A stretch of 57,747 nucleotides of DNA from Moraxella porci DSM 25326 (GCF_002014855.1 NZ_MUYV01000008.1:1-57747); one strand, 5' to 3'. Numbered from the stretch's first letter, positions 1 to 9,119 are shown. Translations and numbers: made by a program. Notes: generated from the letters alone by a model not told the origin.

Positions 1-3000
1 GGTTGCTGCGGCTTGAGCGTCCTTCAACTGGCTTACATTCACTGCGTCTGTATCTTCTACACCAGGAGCCACATTGGTAATCACTGTATCGGCTGCATCA
101 ATACCTTTATTGGTAATGCTCGGTCCGGCAACCAAATCACCTGCGTTATTGGTATAGGTTCTCAAGCCGTCCGGAGTCAATACGGTTTGACCTGTTGCGC
201 TTGCAAAAACTGCACTGTTCAGATCTTTCAGATCGCGTGACAATTTAATCTCCAAAGTATCTGCGTTATTAGACACAACGCCGATATTTTGTTCAGATAA
301 ATTATCGCCATTATTGCCGCCGATAATATTTACAGTTTCACCCAACTTACGCTCAAAGCTCTTGTTGGTTGTATCCATGCCTGTGCCATAGTCACCCGCA
401 AAAGTCAGCGGACTAAACGCTTGGGCAGCAGTTTGGTTGATCGCTTCATTGATGTTGTTAACGGTAGTGCCATTGACGGTGATCGGCGCATTGGTCACAG
501 TAATATCACCAACGGTCAGACCGTCATTGTTAATCACGGTATCACCGGTAGTCACAGAGCCTGTATCTGTCAGATTAATGTTTTTGGCAAGATTGTAAGT
601 CACATCATTGCTGTCAGCCGTTTTGGTGATTTCGATGTTGCCATCGGTGTTGTTCATATCCACCGTATCACCTGGGTTCACCACGCTGCCATTTGCACCT
701 TCGGCAGTCAGCGTAAAGCCCGAGTTGTTGATGGCGTTGGTGATGTCACCTGCAGTTGCCAGCGCATCTGCATTGGCAGGAGCATTAACCTTACCGTCGG
801 TAGTGGCTAAAGGTGTGGTATTCGCGGTCAGCTGGCCATTTTCTACTTTAATGGTATTGCCGTCGGTATTTACCGCCACTTCATACGCACGGGTACGGTT
901 GGTTTCATCAATGGTTGGTGTTACAGTGACAGCACTGTCTGCAGCAGCCGATACAGTCGTATCCCACGCATTGACAGTGTATTCTTTTTGACCAGTGGTT
1001 GCATTGGTCGCTTCATCCACAACGACATTGGTACCCGCTTTCACTACTGTGGTAGCGGCCTGAATCGCATCATGGATATTGTCTTTACCGGTATTGCCGA
1101 TATTGGTAAATGTAATATCACCTGTATTTGGATCTAGCTCAGCATCCCCACCGAAATTATTGACCACAGAATCAGCTACATTACCCAATCTGTCATTGGT
1201 CATATACAACTGACTACCATTAATCGCATCAGTCGAAGTCGCTGAAATACGACCTGCTGCCACATTGGTGATCGTACGCTCACTGCCTGCAGTACCCACG
1301 CTTACCGTAGCGATCGGCGCTGTACCAGCAAAGTCACCATAAGAGATGCCATTAACGGTTGCATTGGTCGTACCAACTGCAGCATCAGTTCTGGCGCCAG
1401 CACCTAGAGCGACAGCATTGGCATGATCAGCGGTCGCATTAGCACCAATAGCGATGGCTTGAGAGCCGTTAGTATATACAGATGCACCATTACCGATTGC
1501 GATAGATTGGAATGCTTGGGTCTGTGCAGATGCACCCGCTGCCAAACTTGCCGCTCCCGTTGCACGCGAGCCACTGCCTAGCGCAGTCGCATTCGCTGCT
1601 CGTGCCTCTGCGGTATTACCTACAGCGGTCGCAAAGTTTGCTGTAGTAACAGCTTCTTTACCAACAGCAACTGCACTTTGGCCTTGAGCATTAGCGCTTG
1701 TACCGACAGCGACAGCGTTTTCACCCGAGGCGACGGTATTCATACCAGCAGTGACTGCACCAGTACCTGTCGCACCTGCTTTACTGGTGATAGAGCCCAG
1801 GTTTGTTGTTGCATCGCCAGCTTCTTGGTTTACATCACCAGTATTGGTGTGGAAATAAGTGTTTTGAACTTCTTCACCCAGCTCTTTAGCCACCATATAC
1901 AGCTGGCTACCATTGATGGCATCGGTTGAAGTGGCAGAGATTTCACCTGCTGCTACATTCATCACACGACGCTCAAGATCTGCAGAACCCACAGATACCG
2001 CACCTGCTGCTTTTTTACCAGCAAAGCCACCATAAGTTACGCCTGCAACGGTCGCTGTATTTACCGTACCTGTATCACCAGCGGTTGTTGTTGCGCCTTC
2101 AGCACCTTCTTTAGTAAGGTTTTTGGTGCCTACTGCTGCGCCTTTAGCAACAGTACTGTCATTACCTAAGTAAACAGAGTTTTCTACTGTGCCTAGTACA
2201 GAGCCGTCATCTTTAGTACCCACACCACTACCTAATACATAGGTATTAGAGGTGTTGATATAGTTTTTGTTACCCACAGCACGAGCATTTTCTACGGCTG
2301 CAGTATCCGTTAGACCACTAGCAAGCAATAATTTACCAGCAGCATCATAAGTCGCTGTCGCACCGATTTGGTTGTTATTACCAAAGGCACCGACATTGGT
2401 TGATGTACTGCCGACGGCATTGTCATTACCTAAGGTATAAGAACCTGCACCGCTAACGATTGATGGGTCACCGATGGCACCGGCGTTAGCGCCTGATACC
2501 TTATTCTGTGTACCGATTGCAATGGATTGTGCGCCTGAAGCTACTGCACCTCGACCGATGGCAATTGCCTGCTCACCAGAGCTTTCAGCTCCCGAACCAA
2601 TTGCAGTAGAACGTAGACCCGACGCACTTGCACTCCTACCCAAAGCAATCGTGTTATCGTTCGTTGCTGCGGCACTATTACCAATCGCAATAGAATTGTA
2701 GGTAGTGCTGCCATCGGTATTTTTGCCTGCCAAAGTACTATTACCAATGGCAATACCGGTCACTACATTTCCCTTCTTCTCACTGTGTGCATAGTTACCA
2801 ATAAAGACGCTACGATCACTAGTGATTTCTTCACCGGCATGACTACCGATGATAATAGATCGGTCAGATGAACCATTTGCACCAGCCAAATGTCCGCCAA
2901 AGAAGTTGTTATCACCAGTTGTACCTGAACCGCTTAAGTTACCAATCGCAACGTTACCATCACCCACTAAACCACGACCTGAAGCAGCACCTATCATCGT

Positions 3001-4089
3001 ATTGGCACCTGCACCAAAGCCTGGGAATGTCGCATTTCTTCCATCATTGGATGACACGGCCTGGCCTGCACCACTACCGATCGCAATATTTTTTATAGAA
3101 CGGATATCGGAAATATTTTTACCGGCATCCTGACCAATCGCCACAGTGCCATAAGCGACAGTACCTTCACCGGCTTGTTTACCGATTAGGATGCTAGGGT
3201 GGCGATCAGCGTCCAACACTTTTGGGTTCAATTGTTCCACTTGTTGCGCATCCGTCAATGCGCCAGCACGGTAACCAATCGCAACGCTATAGTCTTTCTT
3301 CGAATTTTGACCAGCTTCAGTACCGATATTCACATTTTGAATATTCCAGTTATCCGCGGTACCCACGCCGGCATTTTCACCGATCGAGATATTACGACCA
3401 CCTTCAGCCACCGCACCAGCACCGATGGCAATATTATTGATTTTACCGATCAAAGCACGAGTTACAGTATTACCAGGATTGGTTTTTACAGTTTCATAAT
3501 ATGCAAGCAATTCGGCTTCGCTAGTAAATGGTTTTTGAGTACGCGGATCGATGATATTCGCCCAGTTACTGCTACCAGTCCGATCAGCAGCTCCAGCTTT
3601 CGCACCTTGACCAATAGCGATACTCTGCGATGTTTCTGCGACAGCGTTCATACCGGCTGTTACCGCACCTACATTTTTTGCACCAGCTGCATCTGTGATC
3701 TTACCTAAGTTGGTGGTTGCATTGCCTGTATTGGCATTGCTGCCGTTATTCACATGGAAATAAGTATTTTCAACTTGATTACCGAGTGTACTAGCCACTG
3801 CATATAGCTGGCTACCGTTGATCGCATCGGTTGAAGTGGCATTGATCAAGCCTGCTGCCGACGTCGCACTTGGTAAGTCTGTACCTGTAGCAGCCTGTGC
3901 GTGGGCTGACAGGATGATACCTGACATCACAAGGGTAAAGCGGATCAGCTTAGAGACACTGCCTGTGTCTGCCTGCTCAGCGCTGCCGACGGTTGTGCTG
4001 CTACCTTTGCCTTGGGCGCGGGCGTATTCTGCCACCGCCATAAAGGTGCCAGTGGCTTTATTAAATATAACTTTGTAAATATGGTTCAT
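1..4089 (-). CDS. Trimeric autotransporter adhesin, Hag/MID/YadA-like (5' part; runs off the window)
   Basis: Surface adhesin of the type Vc family, exported by Sec and anchored in the outer membrane by a C-terminal beta-barrel that lies beyond the left edge. The reading frame is open from the ATG at 4089 to base 1 (1363 codons). Residues 1-24 form an extended signal peptide region (MNHIYKVIFNKATGTFMAVAE), then a hydrophobic core (about 48-62) and a likely cleavage after AQA (about 66). A neck-like segment NATSTDAINGSQLY (about 83-96) follows directly. Residues about 150-690 are left-handed beta-roll head repeats such as NSIAIGNSAAA and SIAIGRGAVASGAQ, with a non-repeat insertion near 170-220. 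Further TSTDAINGSQLY necks sit near 720 and 955. A Hag-like segment (AINQTAAQAFSPLTFAGDYG) lies near 1215-1240. The start is supported by the signal region although only a weak GGTAG precedes it. Confidence in family is high; the exact orthologue is not settled. Confidence 0.93.
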   Translation of the reverse strand, partial: MNHIYKVIFNKATGTFMAVAEYARAQGKGSSTTVGSAEQADTGSVSKLIRFTLVMSGIILSAHAQAATGTDLPSATSAAGLINATSTDAINGSQLYAVASTLGNQVENTYFHVNNGSNANTGNATTNLGKITDAAGAKNVGAVTAGMNAVAETSQSIAIGQGAKAGAADRTGSSNWANIIDPRTQKPFTSEAELLAYYETVKTNPGNTVTRALIGKINNIAIGAGAVAEGGRNISIGENAGVGTADNWNIQNVNIGTEAGQNSKKDYSVAIGYRAGALTDAQQVEQLNPKVLDADRHPSILIGKQAGEGTVAYGTVAIGQDAGKNISDIRSIKNIAIGSGAGQAVSSNDGRNATFPGFGAGANTMIGAASGRGLVGDGNVAIGNLSGSGTTGDNNFFGGHLAGANGSSDRSIIIGSHAGEEITSDRSVFIGNYAHSEKKGNVVTGIAIGNSTLAGKNTDGSTTYNSIAIGNSAAATNDNTIALGRSASASGLRSTAIGSGAESSGEQAIAIGRGAVASGAQSIAIGTQNKVSGANAGAIGDPSIVSGAGSYTLGNDNAVGSTSTNVGAFGNNNQIGATATYDAAGKLLLASGLTDTAAVENARAVGNKNYINTSNTYVLGSGVGTKDDGSVLGTVENSVYLGNDSTVAKGAAVGTKNLTKEGAEGATTTAGDTGTVNTATVAGVTYGGFAGKKAAGAVSVGSADLERRVMNVAAGEISATSTDAINGSQLYMVAKELGEEVQNTYFHTNTGDVNQEAGDATTNLGSITSKAGATGTGAVTAGMNTVASGENAVAVGTSANAQGQSAVAVGKEAVTTANFATAVGNTAEARAANATALGSGSRATGAASLAAGASAQTQAFQSIAIGNGASVYTNGSQAIAIGANATADHANAVALGAGARTDAAVGTTNATVNGISYGDFAGTAPIATVSVGTAGSERTITNVAAGRISATSTDAINGSQLYMTNDRLGNVADSVVNNFGGDAELDPNTGDITFTNIGNTGKDNIHDAIQAATTVVKAGTNVVVDEATNATTGQKEYTVNAWDTTVSAAADSAVTVTPTIDETNRTRAYEVAVNTDGNTIKVENGQLTANTTPLATTDGKVNAPANADALATAGDITNAINNSGFTLTAEGANGSVVNPGDTVDMNNTDGNIEITKTADSNDVTYNLAKNINLTDTGSVTTGDTVINNDGLTVGDITVTNAPITVNGTTVNNINEAINQTAAQAFSPLTFAGDYGTGMDTTNKSFERKLGETVNIIGGNNGDNLSEQNIGVVSNNADTLEIKLSRDLKDLNSAVFASATGQTVLTPDGLRTYTNNAGDLVAGPSITNKGIDAADTVITNVAPGVEDTDAVNVSQLKDAQAAAT
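1732..1936 (-). repeat. Internal duplication in the adhesin, copy 2 (internal neck)
   Basis: Encodes ISATSTDAINGSQLY, then EEVQNTYFHTNTG, ATTNLGSITSKAGA and GAVTAGMNTVASGEN. It is paralogous to the segment at 3647-3850. The two copies flank the main head-repeat block in the same orientation, so recombination between them would remove about 1.9 kb of coding sequence, but the frame outcome depends on the exact crossover and was not computed. Confidence 0.75.
3647..3850 (-). repeat. Internal duplication in the adhesin, copy 1 (N-terminal)
   Basis: Encodes the segment from INATSTDAINGSQLY through NQVENTYFHVNNG, ATTNLGKITDAAGA and GAVTAGMNAVAETSQS. A closely related segment occurs about 1.9 kb away inside the same gene at 1732-1936. 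This copy sits directly after the signal peptide, where a neck would not be expected because no head precedes it. Confidence 0.75.
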
Positions 4090-4115
4090 AGTTCTACCAT
4101 GCTCTGTGAGATCAT
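4086..4115 (-). other. Possible nine-codon leader ORF ending on the adhesin start codon
   Basis: On the minus strand an ATG at 4115 opens a nine-residue frame (MISQSMVEL) whose TGA at 4088-4086 overlaps the adhesin ATG at 4089-4087 in an ATGA arrangement. The adhesin itself has only a weak Shine-Dalgarno, so coupling from this frame is possible. The open frame is directly visible; translation of it is inference. Confidence 0.3.
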
Positions 4116-4470
4116 CGTGCCAAGCAGATGACGAGGGGTTGCAAATTACAGAATCTCATCCGCTCTACAGGGAACTCGACTCTATCACTCAATTATTACG
4201 AAATTATGGGGGAGGGATGGCTGCTGCAGGAATCTGCGATGCCATCGGGATTTGCGCGTATTATACGCTTAACACTGCGCGATTATGTAGCAAAAATAGC
4301 ACTGAATTGTATAGACTTTGTAATATGGGGTTGATTTGCTTAATTTTTAATCAATTATTCACCAAAATCAAGCAGCCAATCGCCCTAATGACCATGCCAA
4401 GCCTGCGTGAGGCTTAGATCAGCGAAGTGATATTTGATTTATTTGTTAAGTTTTTATAAATAAAAATAAT
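4116..4470 (-). promoter_or_regulatory. Adhesin upstream region with a -10 candidate at 4260-4265
   Basis: No supported gene lies here. On the minus strand a TATAAT occurs at 4265-4260 with a poor -35 match (ACATAA, spacing 17), giving a leader of about 160 bases before the adhesin. A short C-rich run lies in that leader (plus-strand GGGGGAGGG near 4208-4216). No homopolymer long enough to suggest slipped-strand phase variation was seen. Confidence 0.4.
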
Positions 4471-4505
4471 AAAAAAGCATCGCCTAAGCTCAGCTAAGAC
4501 GATGC
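4471..4505 (-). terminator. Rho-independent terminator of putP
   Basis: Imperfect inverted repeat 4477-4505 (outer arms GCATCG and CGATGC, two internal mismatches, one-base loop region) followed on the minus strand by a T run at 4476-4471. It lies 17 bases after the putP stop. Confidence 0.8.
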
Positions 4506-4521
4506 AAGTACGCAGCAGCTA

Positions 4522-6018
4522 TCAGCGCAGACCGCGTTCCATTTCTTCAAATTTCTCGACAATATAGGCAGGCGGTGGCGCTGTCATCAGGCTGACCACG
4601 ATGGTGGTGATGAAGCTTAGCGCAAAGCCTGGTAGGATCGAGTAGATGGCATCGTTGGCAGGCTGGCCACCGATCTCAAAGCCACCATACACCCACACGA
4701 TGACGGTCAAAGCACCGACAATCATACCTGCCAAAGCGCCATTTCGGTTCATGCGCTTCCACATCAGACTTAGGATGACCAGCGGGCCAAATGCCGCACC
4801 AAAGCCTGCCCAAGCGTGTGAGACCAGCTGTAGCACCGAGCTGTTGCTGTCACCAGCGAGCATGATGGCGACGATCGCGACGACCACCACCGAGATACGG
4901 CCGACCAGTACTTGGCGCGCCTCTGTCGCCTCACGATCCAAGAACAGCTTATACACATCACGCGTCAGTGAGCTAGATACCACGAGCAGCTGGCTTGAGA
5001 TGGTACTCATGATTGCTGCCAAGATCGCTGCCAACAAGAAGCCTGAGATCAGAGGATGGAACAGCACTTGAGAGAACACAAGGAAGATGGTCTCAGGGTC
5101 ATTGAGCGTCTGACCAGTCTTGGCGATGTATGCCACGCCAGCTAGACCAACCATCAACGCACCGATAAGACTTAGGATCATCCAGCCCATACCGATGGCA
5201 GTGGCCACAGGGACATCTTTGACCGAGCGGATCGCCATAAAGCGCACGATGATGTGCGGCTGACCGAAATAACCAAAGCCCCACGCCATCAATGAAATCA
5301 CGCCCATCACGGTCACGCCATTCATCCAATTAAAGACCTCGGGATTGGCTTGCTCAGCGATCGCCAAGCCCTCTGAGATGCTGCCAATCTCGCTAAATGC
5401 TACGATCGGCACCAGCAGCATCGCGATCAGCATGATCACGCCCTGCACGAAGTCGGTCAATGACACCGCCAAAAAGCCACCGAACAGCGTATAAGCCACG
5501 ACCACGCCTGCTGTCACCCACAGACCTAGGCTGTATGACAGACCCAGTGAGCTTTCGAACAGCTTACCACCTGCCACAAGACTCGCTGCGGTATAGACGG
5601 TAAAAAATAAGATCACCACGAGGGCTGACATGATGCGCAATAGATGCGATTTGTCATGAAAACGGTTGGCAAAATAGTCAGGCAAGGTGATGGCATTATC
5701 CGCCACCTCAGTATAGACGCGCAGTCGTGGCGCGACCAATAGGTAGTTGGCGAACGCACCGATGGTCAGACCCAGTGCGATCCAGATACTCACCACGCCC
5801 GATGCGTACATATAGCCTGGCAAGCCAAGCAATAGCCAGCCTGACATGTCTGATGCACCCGCTGACAATGCCGTCACCGCAGGGCCTAGGTTACGACCGC
5901 CAAGCATGTAGCCTTCGACATCGTTTTTTTGTTTAAAATACGCATACACACCGATGGCGATCATCAAAATAAAATAAACCGCCAGCGAGATCCATACGCC
6001 TGTTTCCACAGTTTGCAT
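4522..6018 (-). CDS. putP: Sodium/proline symporter PutP
   Basis: Inner-membrane sodium:solute symporter importing proline. The 498-residue product aligns along its length with E. coli PutP by eye: LGGRNLGPAVTALSAGASDMSGWLLLGLPG early, TLPDYFANRF, GWGLGYFGQPHI-type sequence (WGFGYFGQPHIIVRFMA) in the middle, ILAAIMSTISSQLLV and HAWAGFGAAFGPLVILSL later, with about 12-13 hydrophobic segments. The start at 6018 (MQTVETGVW) is chosen because AAGGAG lies just upstream; an upstream in-frame extension to 6075 lacks this. No putA is visible in the window, though proC is, so uptake may serve osmotic or nutritional needs. Followed by its own terminator. Confidence 0.95.
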   Translation of the reverse strand: MQTVETGVWISLAVYFILMIAIGVYAYFKQKNDVEGYMLGGRNLGPAVTALSAGASDMSGWLLLGLPGYMYASGVVSIWIALGLTIGAFANYLLVAPRLRVYTEVADNAITLPDYFANRFHDKSHLLRIMSALVVILFFTVYTAASLVAGGKLFESSLGLSYSLGLWVTAGVVVAYTLFGGFLAVSLTDFVQGVIMLIAMLLVPIVAFSEIGSISEGLAIAEQANPEVFNWMNGVTVMGVISLMAWGFGYFGQPHIIVRFMAIRSVKDVPVATAIGMGWMILSLIGALMVGLAGVAYIAKTGQTLNDPETIFLVFSQVLFHPLISGFLLAAILAAIMSTISSQLLVVSSSLTRDVYKLFLDREATEARQVLVGRISVVVVAIVAIMLAGDSNSSVLQLVSHAWAGFGAAFGPLVILSLMWKRMNRNGALAGMIVGALTVIVWVYGGFEIGGQPANDAIYSILPGFALSFITTIVVSLMTAPPPAYIVEKFEEMERGLR

Positions 6019-6510
6019 GGTAAAACTCCTTATGCAGCCCAATACGGCTGTCAAATTGATCGATATGAGCCACAAGTGCAGTCAGAGGACACGCCATCAC
6101 GCCATGCAGCGCCAAATTCCGCAGCGCTTGATCAGCCGTGTGATGACTGTGGTATCAAGCCCCAAAGCGCTGGGCAGCAGATCCATCGATCATGAAACTA
6201 TCACAAAAAACTATCAAAAAAAATCAATCAAAGCGCCCTAACGCCAAAAGCAGACGCTGGGCATGATGGCACATATTATAACATAAAAATAACAAATCTT
6301 TAGCTTTAGGGTAATATAATTTGTATAATCATATTTATCTGATTGATTTTATGGATGTTTTTATTAAAATTGCACAAAATTGCCAAACGATTGACCGCTT
6401 TTGATGACTGGGCAGATGCGATATTGGCAGGATTTTGGGCGTTTGGCTGTGGATTTTAGGGAGAATTTGTTAAAATTTGCAAAACTTTGCGCAATTTGGC
6501 CGAAAATGCT
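6019..6510. other. Divergent intergenic region between putP and rplY
   Basis: About 490 bases without a supported gene. On the minus strand a TATAAT (6280-6275) is a possible putP -10 with no good -35. AACTATCA occurs twice close together near 6197-6217. The stretch 6290-6370 is strongly AT-rich. No operator for a known regulator was recognised. Confidence 0.4.
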
Positions 6511-6539
6511 TTGTCAAGCGTGATATTTTTGGGTATAAT
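6511..6539 (+). promoter_or_regulatory. Sigma70-type promoter of rplY
   Basis: TTGTCA (6511-6516) and TATAAT (6534-6539) are separated by exactly 17 bases, a near-consensus pair. Transcription would begin near 6546 and produce a leader of about 150 bases ahead of rplY. Confidence 0.8.
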
Positions 6540-6545
6540 ATTGCG

Positions 6546-6697
6546 CTAATTTGTCAACTGTAGGCTGATCTTGATCACCACAGTGGCAGATGTGTGGATG
6601 CCAAAGCGCCGCGGCACTATGTGAGTAAGCGGTGTTTTATCCATGTGTTGGCGGACTGGTCGCAAGTCTGCTTTATTTTATTTATTAAGGATCTTTC
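6546..6697 (+). promoter_or_regulatory. Long leader of rplY, possibly structured
   Basis: A leader of roughly 150 bases between the near-consensus promoter and the rplY start. It contains CCACA/TGTGG arms (about 6578-6597) and a GC-rich palindromic GCCGCGGC core (about 6609-6616). Ribosomal-protein leaders often bind the encoded protein; whether this one does is inference. Confidence 0.4.
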
Positions 6698-7336
6698 ATG
6701 AGCCAATTTACTCTAACTGGCGTTGTGCGCGCCGATGATCAGCAGGGCAAAGGTGCGAGCCGCCGCCTGCGTAAAGAAAACCTAATCCCAGCCATCATCT
6801 ATGGCGGTAACGATGAGCCAGTATCTATCTGCGTTAAGAATAACGAGCTGGTCAAAGCACTGTCAAACGAAGCGTTCTTCTCTAGCGTCATCGCCATCAA
6901 CCTAGACGGCAACGACCAAGAAGTCATCATCAAAGCCCTACAGCGTCATCCTGCCAAAGGCTTCCCACTGCATGTGGATTTCCAGCGCATCGTTCGCGGC
7001 CAGACCATGAACTTCCATGTGCCAGTACATGTAGTTAACGAAGACACTTCAGCTGGCAAAAAAGCTGGCGGCATCCTAACCACTTTGGTGAATGACATCG
7101 AAGTCAACTGCCTACCACGCAACTTGCCAGAAGCCATCGAGATCGATGTGGCCAAGCTTGAGATCGGTGAGTCTATCCATCTATCTGATGTGAAGCTACC
7201 TGCCGAACTGACTCTAGTGACGCACGACGAAGCTGACCTAAATCGCACCATCGTCACCATGCAAGCACCGACTGTGGCAGAGACTACAGAAGAAGACGCA
7301 GAAGCGGCAAGCGAAGAAGCAGCGAGCGAAGAATAA
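6698..7336 (+). CDS. rplY: 50S ribosomal protein L25/general stress protein Ctc
   Basis: 5S rRNA-binding protein of the large subunit. The 212-residue product has the longer Ctc form: an N-terminal L25 domain (residues about 5-95, with GKGASRRLRKENLIPAIIYGG and a FPLHVDFQRI motif) followed by a TL5 C-terminal domain (about 100-190, VPVHVVNEDTSAGKKAGG) and an acidic tail rich in E and A (about 190-212). A good ribosome site (AAGGATCTTTC) precedes the ATG. pth follows after 113 bases that contain a terminator, the usual rplY-pth pairing. The common upstream neighbour prs is absent here. Confidence 0.96.
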   Translation: MSQFTLTGVVRADDQQGKGASRRLRKENLIPAIIYGGNDEPVSICVKNNELVKALSNEAFFSSVIAINLDGNDQEVIIKALQRHPAKGFPLHVDFQRIVRGQTMNFHVPVHVVNEDTSAGKKAGGILTTLVNDIEVNCLPRNLPEAIEIDVAKLEIGESIHLSDVKLPAELTLVTHDEADLNRTIVTMQAPTVAETTEEDAEAASEEAASEE

Positions 7337-7356
7337 TCTTTCAAGCTCCCAAAAAA

Positions 7357-7382
7357 CCAGTAAGCTGCTTACTGGTTTTTTG
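7357..7382 (+). terminator. Terminator after rplY
   Basis: Near-perfect hairpin with arms CCAGTAAGC and GCTTACTGG (7357-7375) followed by seven T residues. It separates rplY from pth and would attenuate read-through. Confidence 0.88.
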
Positions 7383-7449
7383 TTTATCAGTTTGCTAAAA
7401 TTTCAGTCCCCCTATGGCTGCAGTGCAGCATCATCACGGCGATCATCTT

Positions 7450-8031
7450 ATGAGCATCCAATTCATCGTAGGTCTGGGCAACCCTGGCGCCCAATATCAG
7501 CACACGCGGCATAACGCTGGGTTTTGGTTCGTTGAACGGCTGGCAGAGGCGTTTGGCATCACTTTGAGTTATGATAAGAAGTTTCACGGCAAGGTCGGTC
7601 GTGGTACGATCCATGGCGCTGATGTGCGTCTGCTGTTGCCTGAGACTTTTATGAACCGCTCAGGTCAGGCGGTCGCACCTTTGGCGAAGTTTTATAACAT
7701 TCACCCAAGCCATCTGCTCGTCGCTCATGATGAGCTGGACATCGCAGCAGGCCAAATTCGCCTAAAAACAGGCGGCGGTCATGGCGGACATAACGGCCTA
7801 AAGGACATCGTGCCGCACATCGGTGCTGAGTTTCACCGTCTGCGCATCGGCATCGGCCGCCCTGCACATTCTTCACAGGTCAGCGGCTTTGTCCTCGCCA
7901 AGCCAACCCTTGATGAGCGCATCAGTATCGATGCTGCCATCGACTGCACCATCGACGCGCTGCCTGAGCTGATGAGTGGCGACATCGAGCGCGCACGCAA
8001 TCACATTAATGGCTTTAAGCTGCCAGCCTAA
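7450..8031 (+). CDS. pth: Peptidyl-tRNA hydrolase Pth
   Basis: Cleaves the ester bond of peptidyl-tRNAs dropped from ribosomes, recycling tRNA in the cytosol. The 193-residue product begins MSIQFIVGLGNPG and contains the family landmarks N11, the catalytic H21 in TRHNAG, HDELD near residue 95 and GGGHGGHNGLKD. Length matches the family. The ATG at 7450 is chosen over an in-frame ATG at 7414 because homology starts at once after it; no strong ribosome site is visible for either. The next gene, yrbG, starts 31 bases after the stop, suggesting co-transcription. Confidence 0.95.
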   Translation: MSIQFIVGLGNPGAQYQHTRHNAGFWFVERLAEAFGITLSYDKKFHGKVGRGTIHGADVRLLLPETFMNRSGQAVAPLAKFYNIHPSHLLVAHDELDIAAGQIRLKTGGGHGGHNGLKDIVPHIGAEFHRLRIGIGRPAHSSQVSGFVLAKPTLDERISIDAAIDCTIDALPELMSGDIERARNHINGFKLPA

Positions 8032-8062
8032 GCCAGCTGGCTTTATTTACCGAGTATTTATT

Positions 8063-9070
8063 ATGCTACTTCCCATACTTGCTGTCGTCATCGGACTGAT
8101 CATCCTCATCTACAGTGCCGATATGTTCATCGATGGTGCCGTCGCCATCGCCACCAAGTACCACATGCCAAAGATGCTGATCGGCGCACTGATCATCGGT
8201 GTCGGCACTTCGGCGCCAGAGATCGTGGTCTCATCGCTGTCGGCGCTGGCTGGCAGTCCAGGGCTTGCGCTCGGTAATGCCTTTGGCTCAAACATCGTCA
8301 ATATCATGCTGGTGCTGGGCGTCACCGCACTCATCGCACCCATCGTCATCCAAAAACAAGTCCTAAAAACTGACTTCATCTGGCTGATCAGCGCCACCAT
8401 CGTCGCCGTCGTCGTCATGCTCGATGGCCACATCAGTCGCATCGATGCTGGCATCTTATTGGCAGTGATGGCAGCCAATATCTGCGTGCAAGTCATCTAC
8501 GCCAAGCGCCATGCCAAAGCCGCTGCCGAGAGTGCGATCTTGGCCAGTGATGAGCATGCCTATGAGCTGGCAGAAGATGAGCTGCCCGATCCGAATGCCG
8601 TCAGCACACCCAAATCCTTATTTAAGCTCATCGTAGGTCTCGTGGTACTGGTGCTCAGCTCGCGCCTGATCGTCTGGGGCGCGGTGGAGCTGGCGACCTT
8701 ATGGGGGCTGTCAGATCTAATCATCGGCCTCACGATCGTTGCCATCGGTACTAGCTTGCCTGAGCTGGTCTCCTCTGTGATCGCTGCCCGTCGCGGTGAA
8801 TTTGAGATGGCACTGGGCAATGTGCTAGGCTCAAACCTCTTTAATACCCTAGGCGTCGTCGGTGTGGCAGGTCTGATCATGCCGATGGATGTCGCGCCAG
8901 AAGTGCTAAGCCGTGATACGGTGGTGATGTGTGCCATCACCCTACTGCTATTTATCATGTGTGCGCTAGCATTAAAGCGCGATGGACAGATCGGTCGCCT
9001 ATCTGGTGCGCTTTTGATCAGCTGCTTTATTGGCTACAGCGCTTGGCTGATGGTGAGCGTGATGGCTTAA
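8063..9070 (+). CDS. Calcium/sodium antiporter family protein (YrbG-like)
   Basis: Inner-membrane cation exchanger of the CaCA superfamily. The 335-residue product has two homologous halves of about five hydrophobic segments. Each half carries the alpha-repeat signature: GVGTSAPEIVVSSLSAL with GNAFGSNIVNI in the first, and AIGTSLPELVSSVIAA with GNVLGSNLFNTLGVVG in the second. A hydrophilic acidic loop (about residues 155-185) links the halves. The ATG at 8063 is preferred over an ATG at 7976, which lies inside pth. Transported ion is inferred from family only. Confidence 0.9.
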   Translation: MLLPILAVVIGLIILIYSADMFIDGAVAIATKYHMPKMLIGALIIGVGTSAPEIVVSSLSALAGSPGLALGNAFGSNIVNIMLVLGVTALIAPIVIQKQVLKTDFIWLISATIVAVVVMLDGHISRIDAGILLAVMAANICVQVIYAKRHAKAAAESAILASDEHAYELAEDELPDPNAVSTPKSLFKLIVGLVVLVLSSRLIVWGAVELATLWGLSDLIIGLTIVAIGTSLPELVSSVIAARRGEFEMALGNVLGSNLFNTLGVVGVAGLIMPMDVAPEVLSRDTVVMCAITLLLFIMCALALKRDGQIGRLSGALLISCFIGYSAWLMVSVMA

Positions 9071-9089
9071 TCTGTGATGACTAAGAGGA

Positions 9090-9119
9090 CGGACTGATCG
9101 ATGATGAGTCCGTTTTTTT
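9090..9119 (+). terminator. Terminator after yrbG-like gene
   Basis: Hairpin with arms CGGACT and AGTCCG (9090-9112) followed by seven T residues. Confidence 0.82.

Noticed and set aside
421..3708. Many plus-strand open frames across the adhesin region (for example 421-810 and 3199-3708)
   Set aside because: They are antisense shadows of the long minus-strand adhesin frame, whose composition keeps other frames open. They have no ribosome sites or recognisable domains.
4208..4216. Short G-rich run in the adhesin leader as a phase-variation tract
   Set aside because: The uninterrupted run is only five bases, shorter than known phase-variable homopolymers in Moraxella adhesin genes.
4106..4417. 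Plus-strand 103-codon frame in the putP-adhesin intergenic region
   Set aside because: It lies over the adhesin leader and promoter, has no ribosome site, and its product resembles no protein; a second frame overlaps the same DNA.
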